NCBI RefSeq assembly: GCF_030851345.1
Contig: NZ_JALPNU010000003.1
Location: forward strand, 310,001-374,000
Reading direction: 5' to 3'
Length of the DNA: 64,000 nt
From: Marinifilum sp. D714
Lineage (GTDB): Bacteria > Bacteroidota > Bacteroidia > Bacteroidales > Marinifilaceae
Shown one piece after another: positions 45,397 to 53,945 of this stretch. The notes below the pieces were generated by a model. The model saw nothing but the letters and a program-made list of their open reading frames with translations. It searched no databases and was not told where the DNA came from. A program made the translations under genes and the position numbers. How positions within the stretch are numbered: position 1 is the first letter of the stretch; each line of letters starts with the position of its first letter.

Positions 45397-45819
45397 TTAA
45401 TTTACACAATATGCATTTAATCCCATCTTCCCGGCAATCGACAGCATAACGGCAACTGCTGGAGCTAATAATGTGGCAGCAAAACCCAAAGTCGCACCTA
45501 AGGCAGCAGAAATAACTGAAATCCAAATCGCCTTAACAACAGGAGATTCCATATTAAGTTTTTTTCTTTCCTCCTCATAATCTGGATGATTACAAACAAA
45601 CTTCTTAAACTCAGCTTTAAATTTTTCGAGAAAAGGCTTAGTATCTGCTGATTGTAAGCCACCAAAAGGAACATTATCCTTTGGTCCATTTGCGGAGAGC
45701 CACTTTTCTACTGCATCTTCTTCTCCATATTCATCAATCAATGTCACAATTGAATTTCGCTGATATGCTTTTAATTCTGATAACCAATTATCTAATGTTA
45801 TATTTTGTATTGCTCCCAT
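45397..45819 (-). CDS. Small protein with C-terminal membrane-insertion segment, partner of the trypsin-like protease
   Basis: 140 residues. Residues 1-90 are soluble and helical (DNWLSELKAYQRNSIVTLIDEYGEEDAVEKWLSANGP ... KFKAEFKKFVCNHPDYEEERKKL). Residues 95-135 are two glycine/alanine-rich hydrophobic helices (AIWISVISAALGATLGFAATLLAP, AVAVMLSIAGKMGL). Its ATG overlaps the protease stop by one base (coupled translation). Small membrane-inserting proteins beside trypsin-like proteases occur in predicted conflict systems, where cleavage releases a pore former. I do not recognise a named family. Confidence 0.65.
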   Translation of the reverse strand: MGAIQNITLDNWLSELKAYQRNSIVTLIDEYGEEDAVEKWLSANGPKDNVPFGGLQSADTKPFLEKFKAEFKKFVCNHPDYEEERKKLNMESPVVKAIWISVISAALGATLGFAATLLAPAVAVMLSIAGKMGLNAYCVN

Positions 45820-46469
45820 TATATCATATCATTTAAATATTCTGCTGAAATACAATGTGTTGTTTGATGTAATTCTTGAGGATTAATACCCCCAAGAGAA
45901 ATACCACCTCCTTGAGTTGGAGCATATGCACCTATTAATACACCAATTATTTTACTTAGTCTTGGGGAAAATATTAATCCTCCAGATTGTCCAGGTCTTG
46001 CCTGAGTATTAATTACAGCATGCTTTGACTTAATAGAATTAGATTCTAAAAGTACTTTAGCACCAATTTCAGTCTCTTGAAATGTTAATACTCTTCTTCC
46101 AGCGACACAATGAGGATAACCAAAAATGCCAACTTTATCTCCAACATTTACTTCGTCAAACGAACCAATTTGAGGCAATTGTCCAGAAAATGTAATATCG
46201 GCTTTCAGTACACACAGGTCTTTAATTGGATCCATTTCTAACACTGTCGTTTGTACTGGTTGGCAGCTTGTGTCAGAAGTATCTTGATAAGCATTGATGT
46301 CTCTAATATGTGGAGCAAGAATTACAAGATTTGATGGGTCAGAACCAACAACATGTTTTGATGTTGCAATCTTTCCATCATTAGTAATAATAAATCCAGT
46401 ACCTAGCATACTGACTCCACTGGGTGTTATTTTTCCAATAACCACCACAATTTGTGTAAAAATATTCAT
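45819..46469 (-). CDS. Cytoplasmic trypsin-like serine protease (S1 fold)
   Basis: 216 residues, no signal peptide. The triad is complete: His39 (IATSKHVVG), Asp84 (DPIKDLCVLKA) and Ser162 (ARPGQSGGLIF), with GTGFIITNDG at the start and the final GGxxSPRLSKIIGVLIG strand. The absence of export and of PDZ domains separates it from DegP-type proteases. Proteins of this kind are found as regulators or effectors in bacterial conflict systems, activated by an upstream sensor. Here it is the first gene of a two-gene unit with a membrane protein. Confidence 0.82.
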   Translation of the reverse strand: MNIFTQIVVVIGKITPSGVSMLGTGFIITNDGKIATSKHVVGSDPSNLVILAPHIRDINAYQDTSDTSCQPVQTTVLEMDPIKDLCVLKADITFSGQLPQIGSFDEVNVGDKVGIFGYPHCVAGRRVLTFQETEIGAKVLLESNSIKSKHAVINTQARPGQSGGLIFSPRLSKIIGVLIGAYAPTQGGGISLGGINPQELHQTTHCISAEYLNDMI

Positions 46470-46499
46470 GTTATGTTTGTTTTAATTGTACCCAAAGCA

Positions 46500-47235
46500 C
46501 ATATAAATGCATTATCGCATTTATTTCTCTTATATCGCTTATTGCACAATACATACCATATCGGTCAGCATCGTGCACCTTTCCTTCGGTATATTCTCAC
46601 ATCCCTTTTGCGCGAACTAGGAACAAATCCTTTCTAAGGTTCTCTTTTCCTAAAACTCTCTCACTCCCCCAAATCTACCAAACCCCACCCTCAATTCAAA
46701 ACTTATGCTCAACTAATTTCACTCACAAAGCTATTGCCCATTCAAATTATCCAGTTAAACTAATTCAATCCAAATCAATGCCATTTAAAATACCCTCAAA
46801 CGGCCAATAATTGCAAACAAAATGCAGAAAACAGCAATCAAGTTGACAAACAGAGAAAAGCTATTCATACCAATAAAACACACTTTCATCATGATTAATT
46901 GAACTTTAGAGTGACTCAAAGTTCATTTCCGGCAAAAACACACCCATTTTATTAATTATCATATTTTGAATGATTCTAAACAGTAATTATTTAAGTTTTC
47001 TTAAAATTATCGGGAATAGTAGTAAATTCAATAAATACAGGTTAAACATCTCAACTTTTTAAAACCTTACATTTCAAGTTTATTTTGTATTGTTAATTAT
47101 TCTTTCATACATTCGATATGAGTTTAGCTAAACAATACGATATATATTATCAATTTACTGCATTAGCGAAGAACAAGAGAAGGATTTGTGAGAATGAAAA
47201 GAATGCATCGTTAAATGCGAGCCCTTACATGACTG
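46500..47235. other. Gene-poor stretch upstream of the trypsin unit
   Basis: No convincing gene. It contains an AAATGC-GATAAT-GCATTT-type small hairpin around 46508-46526 and AT-rich sequence. A 43-codon frame at 47118-47249 (ATG, MSLAKQYDIYYQF...) is charged and unremarkable and runs into the periodic array; it may be a micro-gene but has no family or good ribosome binding site. Confidence 0.4.
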
Positions 47236-47721
47236 ACAGATTGATTTAAGATTAATCCAAATCAAATTACACAGTCATTTAGCCCTCTTACACATACTTT
47301 AGATACATTAAATCGTTTTACAGGTACACTTACACGTACTACAGGTACATTTAACCTGACAATCAGTCCTCTTCATCATTGTCCAGATCCATTTAATCTG
47401 ACAATTAGTCCTCTTAACGTTACTCCAGATACCCTTAATCAGTTTACAGGTACACTTACACAAGGTCCAAATCCAATGAATTTGTAAATCTGCCTGCTTC
47501 ATCATTGTACAGAGCCATATAATCTAACAATTAGCACTCTTAGCTTTACTACAGATAATCCTGATCAGTTTACAAGCACATTTACAAGTAGTCCAGGTAC
47601 TTTTAACTTGTAAATCAGCCCTCTTCATCATGATTCAGATCTATTAAATACTACAATTGATCCTTTTAATGACACTGCAAATATTCTTATACATAGTACA
47701 GATTCATATTATTTATAAATG
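47236..47721. repeat. 21-bp periodic array arranged in 126-bp higher-order repeats
   Basis: About 23 consecutive 21-bp units can be read from 47236 to 47721. Units typically look like (A/C)CAGATnCnnTTAATnnnA. Every sixth unit is most alike, giving a 126-bp higher-order period: the unit ATCAGTCCTCTTCATCATTG at 47362 recurs with few changes at 47488 and 47614, and those at 47278, 47404 and 47530 (xTTAGxCCTCTTA) match as well. The plus-strand frame reads as imperfect heptapeptides (TGTLTRT, PDPFNLT, ISPLNVT) but is cut by TGA/TAA at 47242, 47485 and 47611 and lacks a start. It is non-coding now; 21 bp equals two DNA helical turns. Confidence 0.9.
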
Positions 47722-47907
47722 AAAACTGGCAAACCATATATATTCCTCCCTTTAAACCTTAGGCAACCACTGCTACCATAAGGATACAGGCAACTGTATC
47801 AAACTACTACCCTCCTCACACTTTTGTGAGTTGAATACCAATTTACTTTCTTAATTTCCGGTAAGTGCTAAAAACAAGAAGTCACTTATTGATTAATATT
47901 CAAAAAA

Positions 47908-48825
47908 ATGATAGCAAGACAATCAAGTAAGCTAGCAAGCTATCAGCACCTCGAAGAGGCGTTGAACGACAACCAATCGGTATTCGAAACCGATGAATCT
48001 ACAAAAGCTCAAATCATGGTATTTACAGGCTATCATACCAGATTGCGCACATTACGTAACGATTTGAATGAGCCAACACAGTGGATCACTAAGGCAAAGC
48101 GAGAATTGTTCGAAGAACTTTCAGACAATTCCAAGCTGGTAATCGTAGCGCTCATACGTTTCGCCAACGATACCAACAACCAGGAGCTGATCAATAAGCT
48201 GGATACCATACAGGAAAAATTATTGAGAACCTCTCAAAGCATACGTCTCGATGCTGCAGAACAATTGCACGATTTGGCGCTTGAAAACCAAACCGAATTG
48301 GCCAACTACTCTATTACAGCTGAATTCATAACTGCTTATAAAAAATGCATGGATGATATCGAGGACAAAAATGCAGAGAGAATTCGCATCAAAGAACAGA
48401 ACAAACTCAACAAAAAGGAGTTTGAAGAATTGATTCGAACTACCGATATCTTTCTGAAAGAAAAGCTCGACTGGTCTATCGAAAGCTATCGTGTTTCTCA
48501 TCCCGATATGGTAAATGCCTACTTTAGCGCACGCAAACTACAAAAGACTAACACCTCACATATCGACGTGCGAGGATTTATTGTAGACAAGGAAACTGGA
48601 TCAGCCATTTCCTACGGTGAGGTAAGCGTTGTAGAGAACGATATGCAAACCAAAATCACTAAAAATGGGTACTTCTCATTCAAGAATTTCCCTGATGGTG
48701 AATTCACGCTAAAGGTAGAGAATATCAATTACGAAACTACAATGATTACCATTCGTCGTTACAGCAACCAATACCTTAACATTAAAGTAGAGATGCAGCC
48801 ACAACCGGTTCCTCATCCGGCATAA
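47908..48825 (+). CDS. Helical protein with C-terminal carboxypeptidase-regulatory-like domain
   Basis: 305 residues, no signal peptide. Residues 1-215 are all helical (ASYQHLEEALNDNQSVFETDESTKAQIMVFTGYHTRLRTLRNDL ... IRIKEQNKLNKKEFEELIRTTDIFLKEKLDW). Residues 220-300 form a CarboxypepD_reg-like beta-sandwich (IDVRGFIVDKETGSAISYGEVSVVENDMQTKITKNGYFSFKNFPDGEFTLKVENINYE). That domain usually sits on exported proteins, so the lack of a signal is odd. Function unknown; it is the first gene after the periodic array. Confidence 0.7.
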   Translation: MIARQSSKLASYQHLEEALNDNQSVFETDESTKAQIMVFTGYHTRLRTLRNDLNEPTQWITKAKRELFEELSDNSKLVIVALIRFANDTNNQELINKLDTIQEKLLRTSQSIRLDAAEQLHDLALENQTELANYSITAEFITAYKKCMDDIEDKNAERIRIKEQNKLNKKEFEELIRTTDIFLKEKLDWSIESYRVSHPDMVNAYFSARKLQKTNTSHIDVRGFIVDKETGSAISYGEVSVVENDMQTKITKNGYFSFKNFPDGEFTLKVENINYETTMITIRRYSNQYLNIKVEMQPQPVPHPA

Positions 48826-48861
48826 AACAAACATCCTTACTGATGTTTATATAATAACTGT

Positions 48862-48890
48862 AAAGCCAAGGCATCCCCTTGGCTTTATCT
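48862..48890 (+). terminator. Terminator after the regulatory-like-domain gene
   Basis: AAAGCCAAGG-CATCC-CCTTGGCTTT, 10-bp stem, ends in TTTATCT; 37 bp after the stop at 48825. Confidence 0.8.
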
Positions 48891-49111
48891 GTAAAATGCT
48901 TTATGAATGAATAAGCAGAGTTCGATGTATAGCAGACATGGCATTTACACGATATTTACAAGTTTTAATTTCACCATCAAGTATTTATCAGATACACTTC
49001 ATCAAATCTAACTTCAACAAAATACCATTACCCAAACAAACAATTTATCCTAATCCTTATTTTATTTTGAATTATTATCCTTACTTTTAATCAAAACATA
49101 CAATAAACACA

Positions 49112-49816
49112 ATGACAAAATATTACATTATTCCTGAAGCCTTCGAAGAAGCCATGAAGGCAAAAAACTTAAGCTCTGAACAAATTTTTGAAAAGTTAAA
49201 ATTAAAACAATCAATCTTTGAATCTATTTTTTCCGGAGTGAAACGAATAGATGAATACAGCATTTTAGTACTAACAGAAATATTCGAGTTCGATTTTCAT
49301 AAGATCATTGAGAAATCACAAGATCCTCACTACTCATTCAAAAATAAATGGGAGCAAAACCATAAGGATCAAGAAAAGTCACTTCCTATTATCACTGAAC
49401 CTGATTTCACAAAAGATTACAAACTAAAACCAGCTGAAAAGCATTACCTAACACAACACAAGTGCACTTCATGTAACCATCTAATATTAGAAGCGCTAAA
49501 CTACTGCCCCAACTGTGGGAATCAACTCCCTGAGCAAGTACGCTTTTGTAATGCCAATCAAGCCTTCGAAACTTCAACTGATCAACACAGGTTGATTTAT
49601 CCTAATGTCCTAAAAACACGACTAAGGAAGCTAGGTCTTTTAATTCATGATCTGTCTACATCCCTTCCATTAACAAAACCAGCCTTCCAAGCTATTATGA
49701 AAGGGCAAATGACTGTTAGACCTGACATACAAAAATTAATATCTAAAAAATTAGAAGCTCCTGTTCATTACTGGTCTGGCGAAGCTGAAGAAATCATAAC
49801 TGAGAACGACGAATAA
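49112..49816 (+). CDS. HTH - zinc ribbon - HTH protein
   Basis: 234 residues. Residues 8-65 (FEEAMKAKNLSSEQIFEKLKLKQSIFESIFSGVKRIDEYSILVLTEIF) and 165-220 (VLKTRLRKLGLLIHDLSTSLPLTKPAFQAIMKGQMTVRPDIQKLISKKL) both look like XRE-type helix-turn-helix domains. Between them is a zinc ribbon (CTSCNHLILEALNYCPNCG, Cys118, 121, 132, 135). Likely a DNA-binding regulator with unusual symmetric layout. Flanked by a terminator upstream and a structured repeat downstream. Targets unknown. Confidence 0.7.
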   Translation: MTKYYIIPEAFEEAMKAKNLSSEQIFEKLKLKQSIFESIFSGVKRIDEYSILVLTEIFEFDFHKIIEKSQDPHYSFKNKWEQNHKDQEKSLPIITEPDFTKDYKLKPAEKHYLTQHKCTSCNHLILEALNYCPNCGNQLPEQVRFCNANQAFETSTDQHRLIYPNVLKTRLRKLGLLIHDLSTSLPLTKPAFQAIMKGQMTVRPDIQKLISKKLEAPVHYWSGEAEEIITENDE

Positions 49817-49836
49817 AACACAACACATTTCTTCAC

Positions 49837-50000
49837 ATCCGGCTTGAAGACAAAACAAACCATATTATCCGTCGCAATAAACACACACAAAAAACATCAA
49901 TCCCACTTGCGACGATTCCATTTAAAACATATTAACCCAGGGTGGCAGTCGCTCTCGCTCCTTTACCCTGGGCTATTAAGATATTTGCCCTTCAGGCAAA
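49837..50000. repeat. REP-like structured repeat, copy A
   Basis: About 165 bp with three inverted pairs in order: CGTCGCAA...TTGCGACG, CCCAGGG...CCCTGGG and TTTGCC...GGCAAA. Closely similar copies occur at 52532-52663 and 52872-53036. The remainder of the gap to 50268 carries a related AT-rich stretch ending in CCGGCTTGAGGATAAAA, also seen at 53295-53310. No protein is encoded. The organisation recalls elements mobilised in trans by RAYT transposases. Confidence 0.8.
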
Positions 50001-50268
50001 CCCTCCAAATAACAATCCCTTCAATCAAGAACCGTCACCAATTTATCACAATCCCGATTCAAACCAGTTCGGTATGAGCAACGCAGGTGGGGTACCCATA
50101 GGCAAAAATGATGACTAAAAAGAAATTCTGTGGAGTGAGGTACGAACGCAACTATTATTTCTTTTCATCATTGAGCCGTAATGGGTCACCGAGTGCTTAC
50201 ACCTAGACTTTTTGATTCTTTTGTGGTAATGACAAAAGAATAGCCCATCCGGCTTGAGGATAAAAACA

Positions 50269-52416
50269 TCACTTCTTTCTCCAAACCGTCATTTCTGCAA
50301 CCGTATGCTGAAACTTACGCGATGTTTCCCTTATCACAAAAGGCACATCTTTAGGTCCTTCCACCATTTCAAACTGATCAGACAAGATATCCTTCAAGCC
50401 CTGTAGCGTAGAGTATGGTTCTCCGTCTTTTCTGAAGCCACCAATCCAGTTTTCTACTTCAGTGAACTCATCCAACCAGGTATAAGGAGAAGTCAACACC
50501 AACAAACCATCCTTATTGATTCTATTGGCAATCTCTTTTAAGAATTTCTTCGGATCATACAGTCTATCCAGCAAGTTCCCGGCAAAAACCAAGTCATAAC
50601 CCGAATACAAAGTCTTCAAGTTGCAAGCATCAGCCTGGTAAAACTCTACCTTATCTCTATATTGATCCAAACCAAAATCACTCAGTTTAAACTCCTGGTA
50701 AGAATTCAGTTGCCCCTCCTCCTGTCTGATGTAATTCAACTTCCCGCTCTCTTTAAGCTGCGTACCAATTCGAATGAAACGAGCCGAAAAATCCAGTCCC
50801 GTAACATGATCGAAATACTTCGCCAGTTCGAAGGTCATGCGTCCGGTTGCACATCCCAAATCCAAAGCATTACTTCGCTTCACATCCTTTATGTGGCTTT
50901 TTATTAAACCAATACACGAAAGCGCATAATTTTCTACACCAAAGTACTTTTGCCCGTACTGGAACTCACAATATTGCGATACCAACTCATCGGTTTCATA
51001 ATAATCGGATTTGATTTCTACCTCCTCTTCCGATTCGATATATCGGAATCCGGCATGCTGAAAGAAGTGACGACGAAAAGCGTAACGCGAATCTCGAATC
51101 GCAAGATTCCCCGTTGAAATCCACGATCCCCCTTTTATCAGATTGTGCTTGGCATCAAAAGTAGGAGTCGAAAAATCATCATAGAAAGGATGCACCTCAA
51201 AACCATCCAATCCTGAGATCGGCATTTCGGTCCATTGCCACACATTCCCAACCACATCGTAAAAACCAGCCGATTCAAATTGATCTATCGGACAAGGAGA
51301 TGCATAATGCTCCAGATTGATGTTTCCAGGGGCTTGTTCCCATTCTGGTTGATCTGGCATTTGCACACTATCATATAAACGATAATACTCCGCTTCGGTG
51401 GGCATTCTCAATTTCTTTCCCACTTGCGCCGATTTCCAATTGCAAAAAGCCTTGGCCTCCAAATAATTTACTTCCACAGGCCAATTCCAGGGCATTTCAA
51501 TCTCCTCGCTCATCAAACGAAGTCTCCACTGCTCTCCATCCTTCAACCAAAAGAATGGGAAGCTGCATTTCTTGTATTGCACCCAGGCCCACCCCTCTTC
51601 GGTCCACCATTTTTCGTTTCCATAGCCATCATCATCTACAAAGCCTTTAAACTCCTGATTCGAAACCAAATACTTCGAAGCATTAAAAGATTTAATTTCA
51701 GATTTGAAGCTTCCAAATTCATTGTCCCAACCATAAAGGGCATCATCACGATCCTTTCCTATGCTCACCCTACCAGCCTCTACTCTATCCAATACATTTT
51801 CAGGAGCCACATTACTATCTGTGCAGCTTTCAAACAAATCAATTTGCTGTACCTGATCAACAGGCAATTGCCTGATCAATACAGATGATGTCTCAATGTG
51901 AATACGCTGATGCTCAATGCCCATTAAAATTACCCAGAACTGAGATTCCCAATTGACAGGCATTTTTAGGGGAAGTTCAAGAATTAGGTTCTCGATTATT
52001 TGCTTCACTTGCCTGCGATACTGCTTCACATCCTCCAATTTAGGCCAGTCGTAATGTTTTTCATTCAAATCGTCCCACGACATTTCATCCACACCAACCG
52101 CAAACATCGATTCAAATTTGGGGTTCAATCTCTCGTTTAGAATTCCCGCCAGAATCAATTTATTAATGTAAAAGGTAGCCGTATGTCCAATATAAAAAAT
52201 CAAAGGATGGCGAAGCGGATCAGCCCTCATGTAAAAAGCCTCTTCCGTTTTCAGGCTATCGTACAATCTATTATCCAACTCCCAGGTGACTTGAAAATAT
52301 TTTAAAATCTCCGCCCTCTTTTCCTCAGGTGTACCCTGATTTAAAATTGGAGATTTGTTTACAAGTATGTCATTATCTAATAGGATATCTTTCTTATCTT
52401 CCATTACAAATTTCAT
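50269..52416 (-). CDS. ovoA: 5-histidylcysteine sulfoxide synthase/methyltransferase OvoA (ovothiol synthesis)
   Basis: 715 residues, the length of OvoA. Residues 35-180 are DinB-like with the iron ligands HxxxHxE (His169, His173, Glu175, in EHQRIHIETSS) and His78. Residues 215-470 are the FGE-sulfatase-like domain (GWDNEFGSFKSEIKSF, GGSWISTGNLAIRDSRYAFRRHF). Residues 510-715 are a SAM methyltransferase (LDLGCATGRMTFELAKYF). OvoA joins cysteine and histidine through C-S bond formation with oxygen, then methylates the imidazole to give ovothiol, an antioxidant thiol-histidine. A second ATG 12 bp downstream (52404) is possible. The gene lies between REP-like repeats and upstream of oxyR on the same strand. 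EgtB is excluded by the fused methyltransferase. Confidence 0.92.
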   Translation of the reverse strand: MKFVMEDKKDILLDNDILVNKSPILNQGTPEEKRAEILKYFQVTWELDNRLYDSLKTEEAFYMRADPLRHPLIFYIGHTATFYINKLILAGILNERLNPKFESMFAVGVDEMSWDDLNEKHYDWPKLEDVKQYRRQVKQIIENLILELPLKMPVNWESQFWVILMGIEHQRIHIETSSVLIRQLPVDQVQQIDLFESCTDSNVAPENVLDRVEAGRVSIGKDRDDALYGWDNEFGSFKSEIKSFNASKYLVSNQEFKGFVDDDGYGNEKWWTEEGWAWVQYKKCSFPFFWLKDGEQWRLRLMSEEIEMPWNWPVEVNYLEAKAFCNWKSAQVGKKLRMPTEAEYYRLYDSVQMPDQPEWEQAPGNINLEHYASPCPIDQFESAGFYDVVGNVWQWTEMPISGLDGFEVHPFYDDFSTPTFDAKHNLIKGGSWISTGNLAIRDSRYAFRRHFFQHAGFRYIESEEEVEIKSDYYETDELVSQYCEFQYGQKYFGVENYALSCIGLIKSHIKDVKRSNALDLGCATGRMTFELAKYFDHVTGLDFSARFIRIGTQLKESGKLNYIRQEEGQLNSYQEFKLSDFGLDQYRDKVEFYQADACNLKTLYSGYDLVFAGNLLDRLYDPKKFLKEIANRINKDGLLVLTSPYTWLDEFTEVENWIGGFRKDGEPYSTLQGLKDILSDQFEMVEGPKDVPFVIRETSRKFQHTVAEMTVWRKK

Positions 52417-52531
52417 TAAGCTTAATACTCATTTGAAGTTAATGAAAAAACAAAGCATCACAAATCAAACGTACAAAACCCTACTCATTTAAGAGAAAAT
52501 TAACAGCTCGAAAACTAACCAATCCATTCTC

Positions 52532-52663
52532 CGTCGCAATAAACAAACCATACAAAACAACACTCTCAATTGCGACGATTACATTTTAAACACATTAACC
52601 CAGGGTGGCGGTCATTACCATTCCCTTCCCCTGGGCTATATGTTCTTTGCCCGTCAGGCAAAA
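52532..52663. repeat. REP-like structured repeat, copy B
   Basis: Contains the same CGTCGCAA/TTGCGACG, CCCAGGG/CCCTGGG and TTTGCC/GGCAAA pairs as copies A and C, with the same text ACATTAACCCAGGGTGGCGG. It lies 115 bp upstream of the ovoA start. The remaining sequence of 52417-53384 has no gene. Confidence 0.85.
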
Positions 52664-52871
52664 ACTACTAAGAATACTAAATCAATTAAAAGATTAATCT
52701 CGATCGGGAGCCGCCAATCGGACGCGAGTCGGGGCACACCGTCACCATGGAATGGCGAGCAGTATCCGATTGGCTTGATTCTTTTGCTTACTTTTCTCAT
52801 CTAAGGAACCGAGCATTGCGAGCTCATGAATACCCGTTAAAATTATGAATGAATAAAAAAGTAAGAGCCCG

Positions 52872-53036
52872 TCTGGCTTGAAGACAAAACCAATCCATAG
52901 TATTCGTCGCAATAAACACACCACACAAAACAACACTCCCAATTGCGACGATCCCTTTCAAAACACATTAACCCAGGGTGGCGGTCATTACCATTCCCTT
53001 CCCCTGGGCTATATGATATTTGCCCTTCAGGCAAAA
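52872..53036. repeat. REP-like structured repeat, copy C
   Basis: Nearly identical to copy B over 130 bp and 373 bp away from it. A second short repeat, GCGAGCTCATGAAT, occurs beside both (52818 and 53238), as does ATTATGAATGAATAAAA, so a larger block has been duplicated. Confidence 0.85.
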
Positions 53037-53384
53037 TTCATTTAAAACATCACTCATTTATTGCAGTAACAGTGACATTCAAAAATTTGTTGGGACCCAT
53101 AGATGAAAAAGTCGTTAAGAACAGAATTCCATGACTGAGGAACGAAGGAATATTATTCTGTTTAGACTTTAAATCGTTATGGGTAACTAAATTTTTGACG
53201 TCTAGATCTTTTGGTTCTTTTATAGCAATGATAACCGAGCTTTGCGAGCTCATGAATGCCCATGAAAATTATGAATGAATAAAAGAACAGCCTATCCGGC
53301 TTGAGGATAAAAATAATACGTCTGGCTCGAAGACAAAAACTTACATATTTTTTCGTATCTTAAAAAAAACCAATACGCAACATC

Positions 53385-53624
53385 ATGACCTACATTCTCT
53401 TTATTATCATAGGAATCATTGCCGGCTGGCTGGGTAGCATTATCGTTAAAGGCAAAGGACAGGGACTTCTCATCAACATGATCGTGGGAATCATTGGAGC
53501 CTTCATTGGAGGAAGCATCTTGGATCACCTCCACATCCATATGCCTGGTTTTTTTGGAGTACTAGTCGCCTCAACACTTGGAGCCGTTATACTAATATGG
53601 TTAATTGGATTAATTCGTAGGTAA
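53385..53624 (+). CDS. GlsB/YeaQ/YmgE-type stress membrane protein
   Basis: 79 residues. Family pattern of three small glycine-rich helices: LFIIIGIIAGWLGSIIVKGKGQG, NMIVGIIGAFIGGSIL and FFGVLVASTLGAVILIWLIGLIRR. Inner-membrane proteins of this family are often stress-induced; the transglycosylase name attached to them has no experimental basis. Converges with the monooxygenase gene. Confidence 0.9.
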   Translation: MTYILFIIIGIIAGWLGSIIVKGKGQGLLINMIVGIIGAFIGGSILDHLHIHMPGFFGVLVASTLGAVILIWLIGLIRR

Positions 53625-53627
53625 GCC

Positions 53628-53945
53628 TTATTTCTCAAAAAAGTAATCCGAATCCACCCTACAGATCCGAACGGCATATTTCTTATACCACTCTTCCTTT
53701 CCGCGTTTCTGGGCAATCTTATGCGCCGGATGTTCCTGCCATTTTTGAATTGCCTCTAAACTCTCCCAATAAGAAACCGTTATGCCCAATTCATTTCGTG
53801 CCGATTCCACTCCCAGGAATCCTGCTTGTGTTTGGGCCAACTCTATCATTGTATCGGCCATTTCCGAATAACCTTCATCTCCTTCTGCCCTTACTGATGA
53901 GAAAATTACAGCATAATATGGTGTTTTAAATGTCTTGGCAATCAT
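53628..53945 (-). CDS. Antibiotic biosynthesis monooxygenase (ABM) domain protein
   Basis: 105 residues: YYAVIFSSVRAEGDEGYSEMADTMIELAQTQAGFLGVESARNELGITVSYWESLEAIQKWQEHPAHKIAQKRGKEEWYKKYAVRI-type fold with the final RICRVDSDYFF. Members act without cofactor on quinone-like or heme-like substrates, or are unassigned. The ATG overlaps the oxyR stop by 4 bp (ATGA), so it is translated from the same message and probably serves the oxidative-stress response. Confidence 0.88.
   Translation of the reverse strand: MIAKTFKTPYYAVIFSSVRAEGDEGYSEMADTMIELAQTQAGFLGVESARNELGITVSYWESLEAIQKWQEHPAHKIAQKRGKEEWYKKYAVRICRVDSDYFFEK

Noticed and set aside
47308-47505. Minus-strand frame with CKCTCK motifs resembling a metallothionein
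   Set aside because: It lies entirely inside the 21-bp periodic array; its Cys pattern is produced by the DNA repeat, and it has no ribosome binding site.
49837-53340. CRISPR-like or insertion-sequence array
   Set aside because: Copies are about 150 bp, irregularly spaced, structured and without cas or transposase genes; REP-like elements explain them better.
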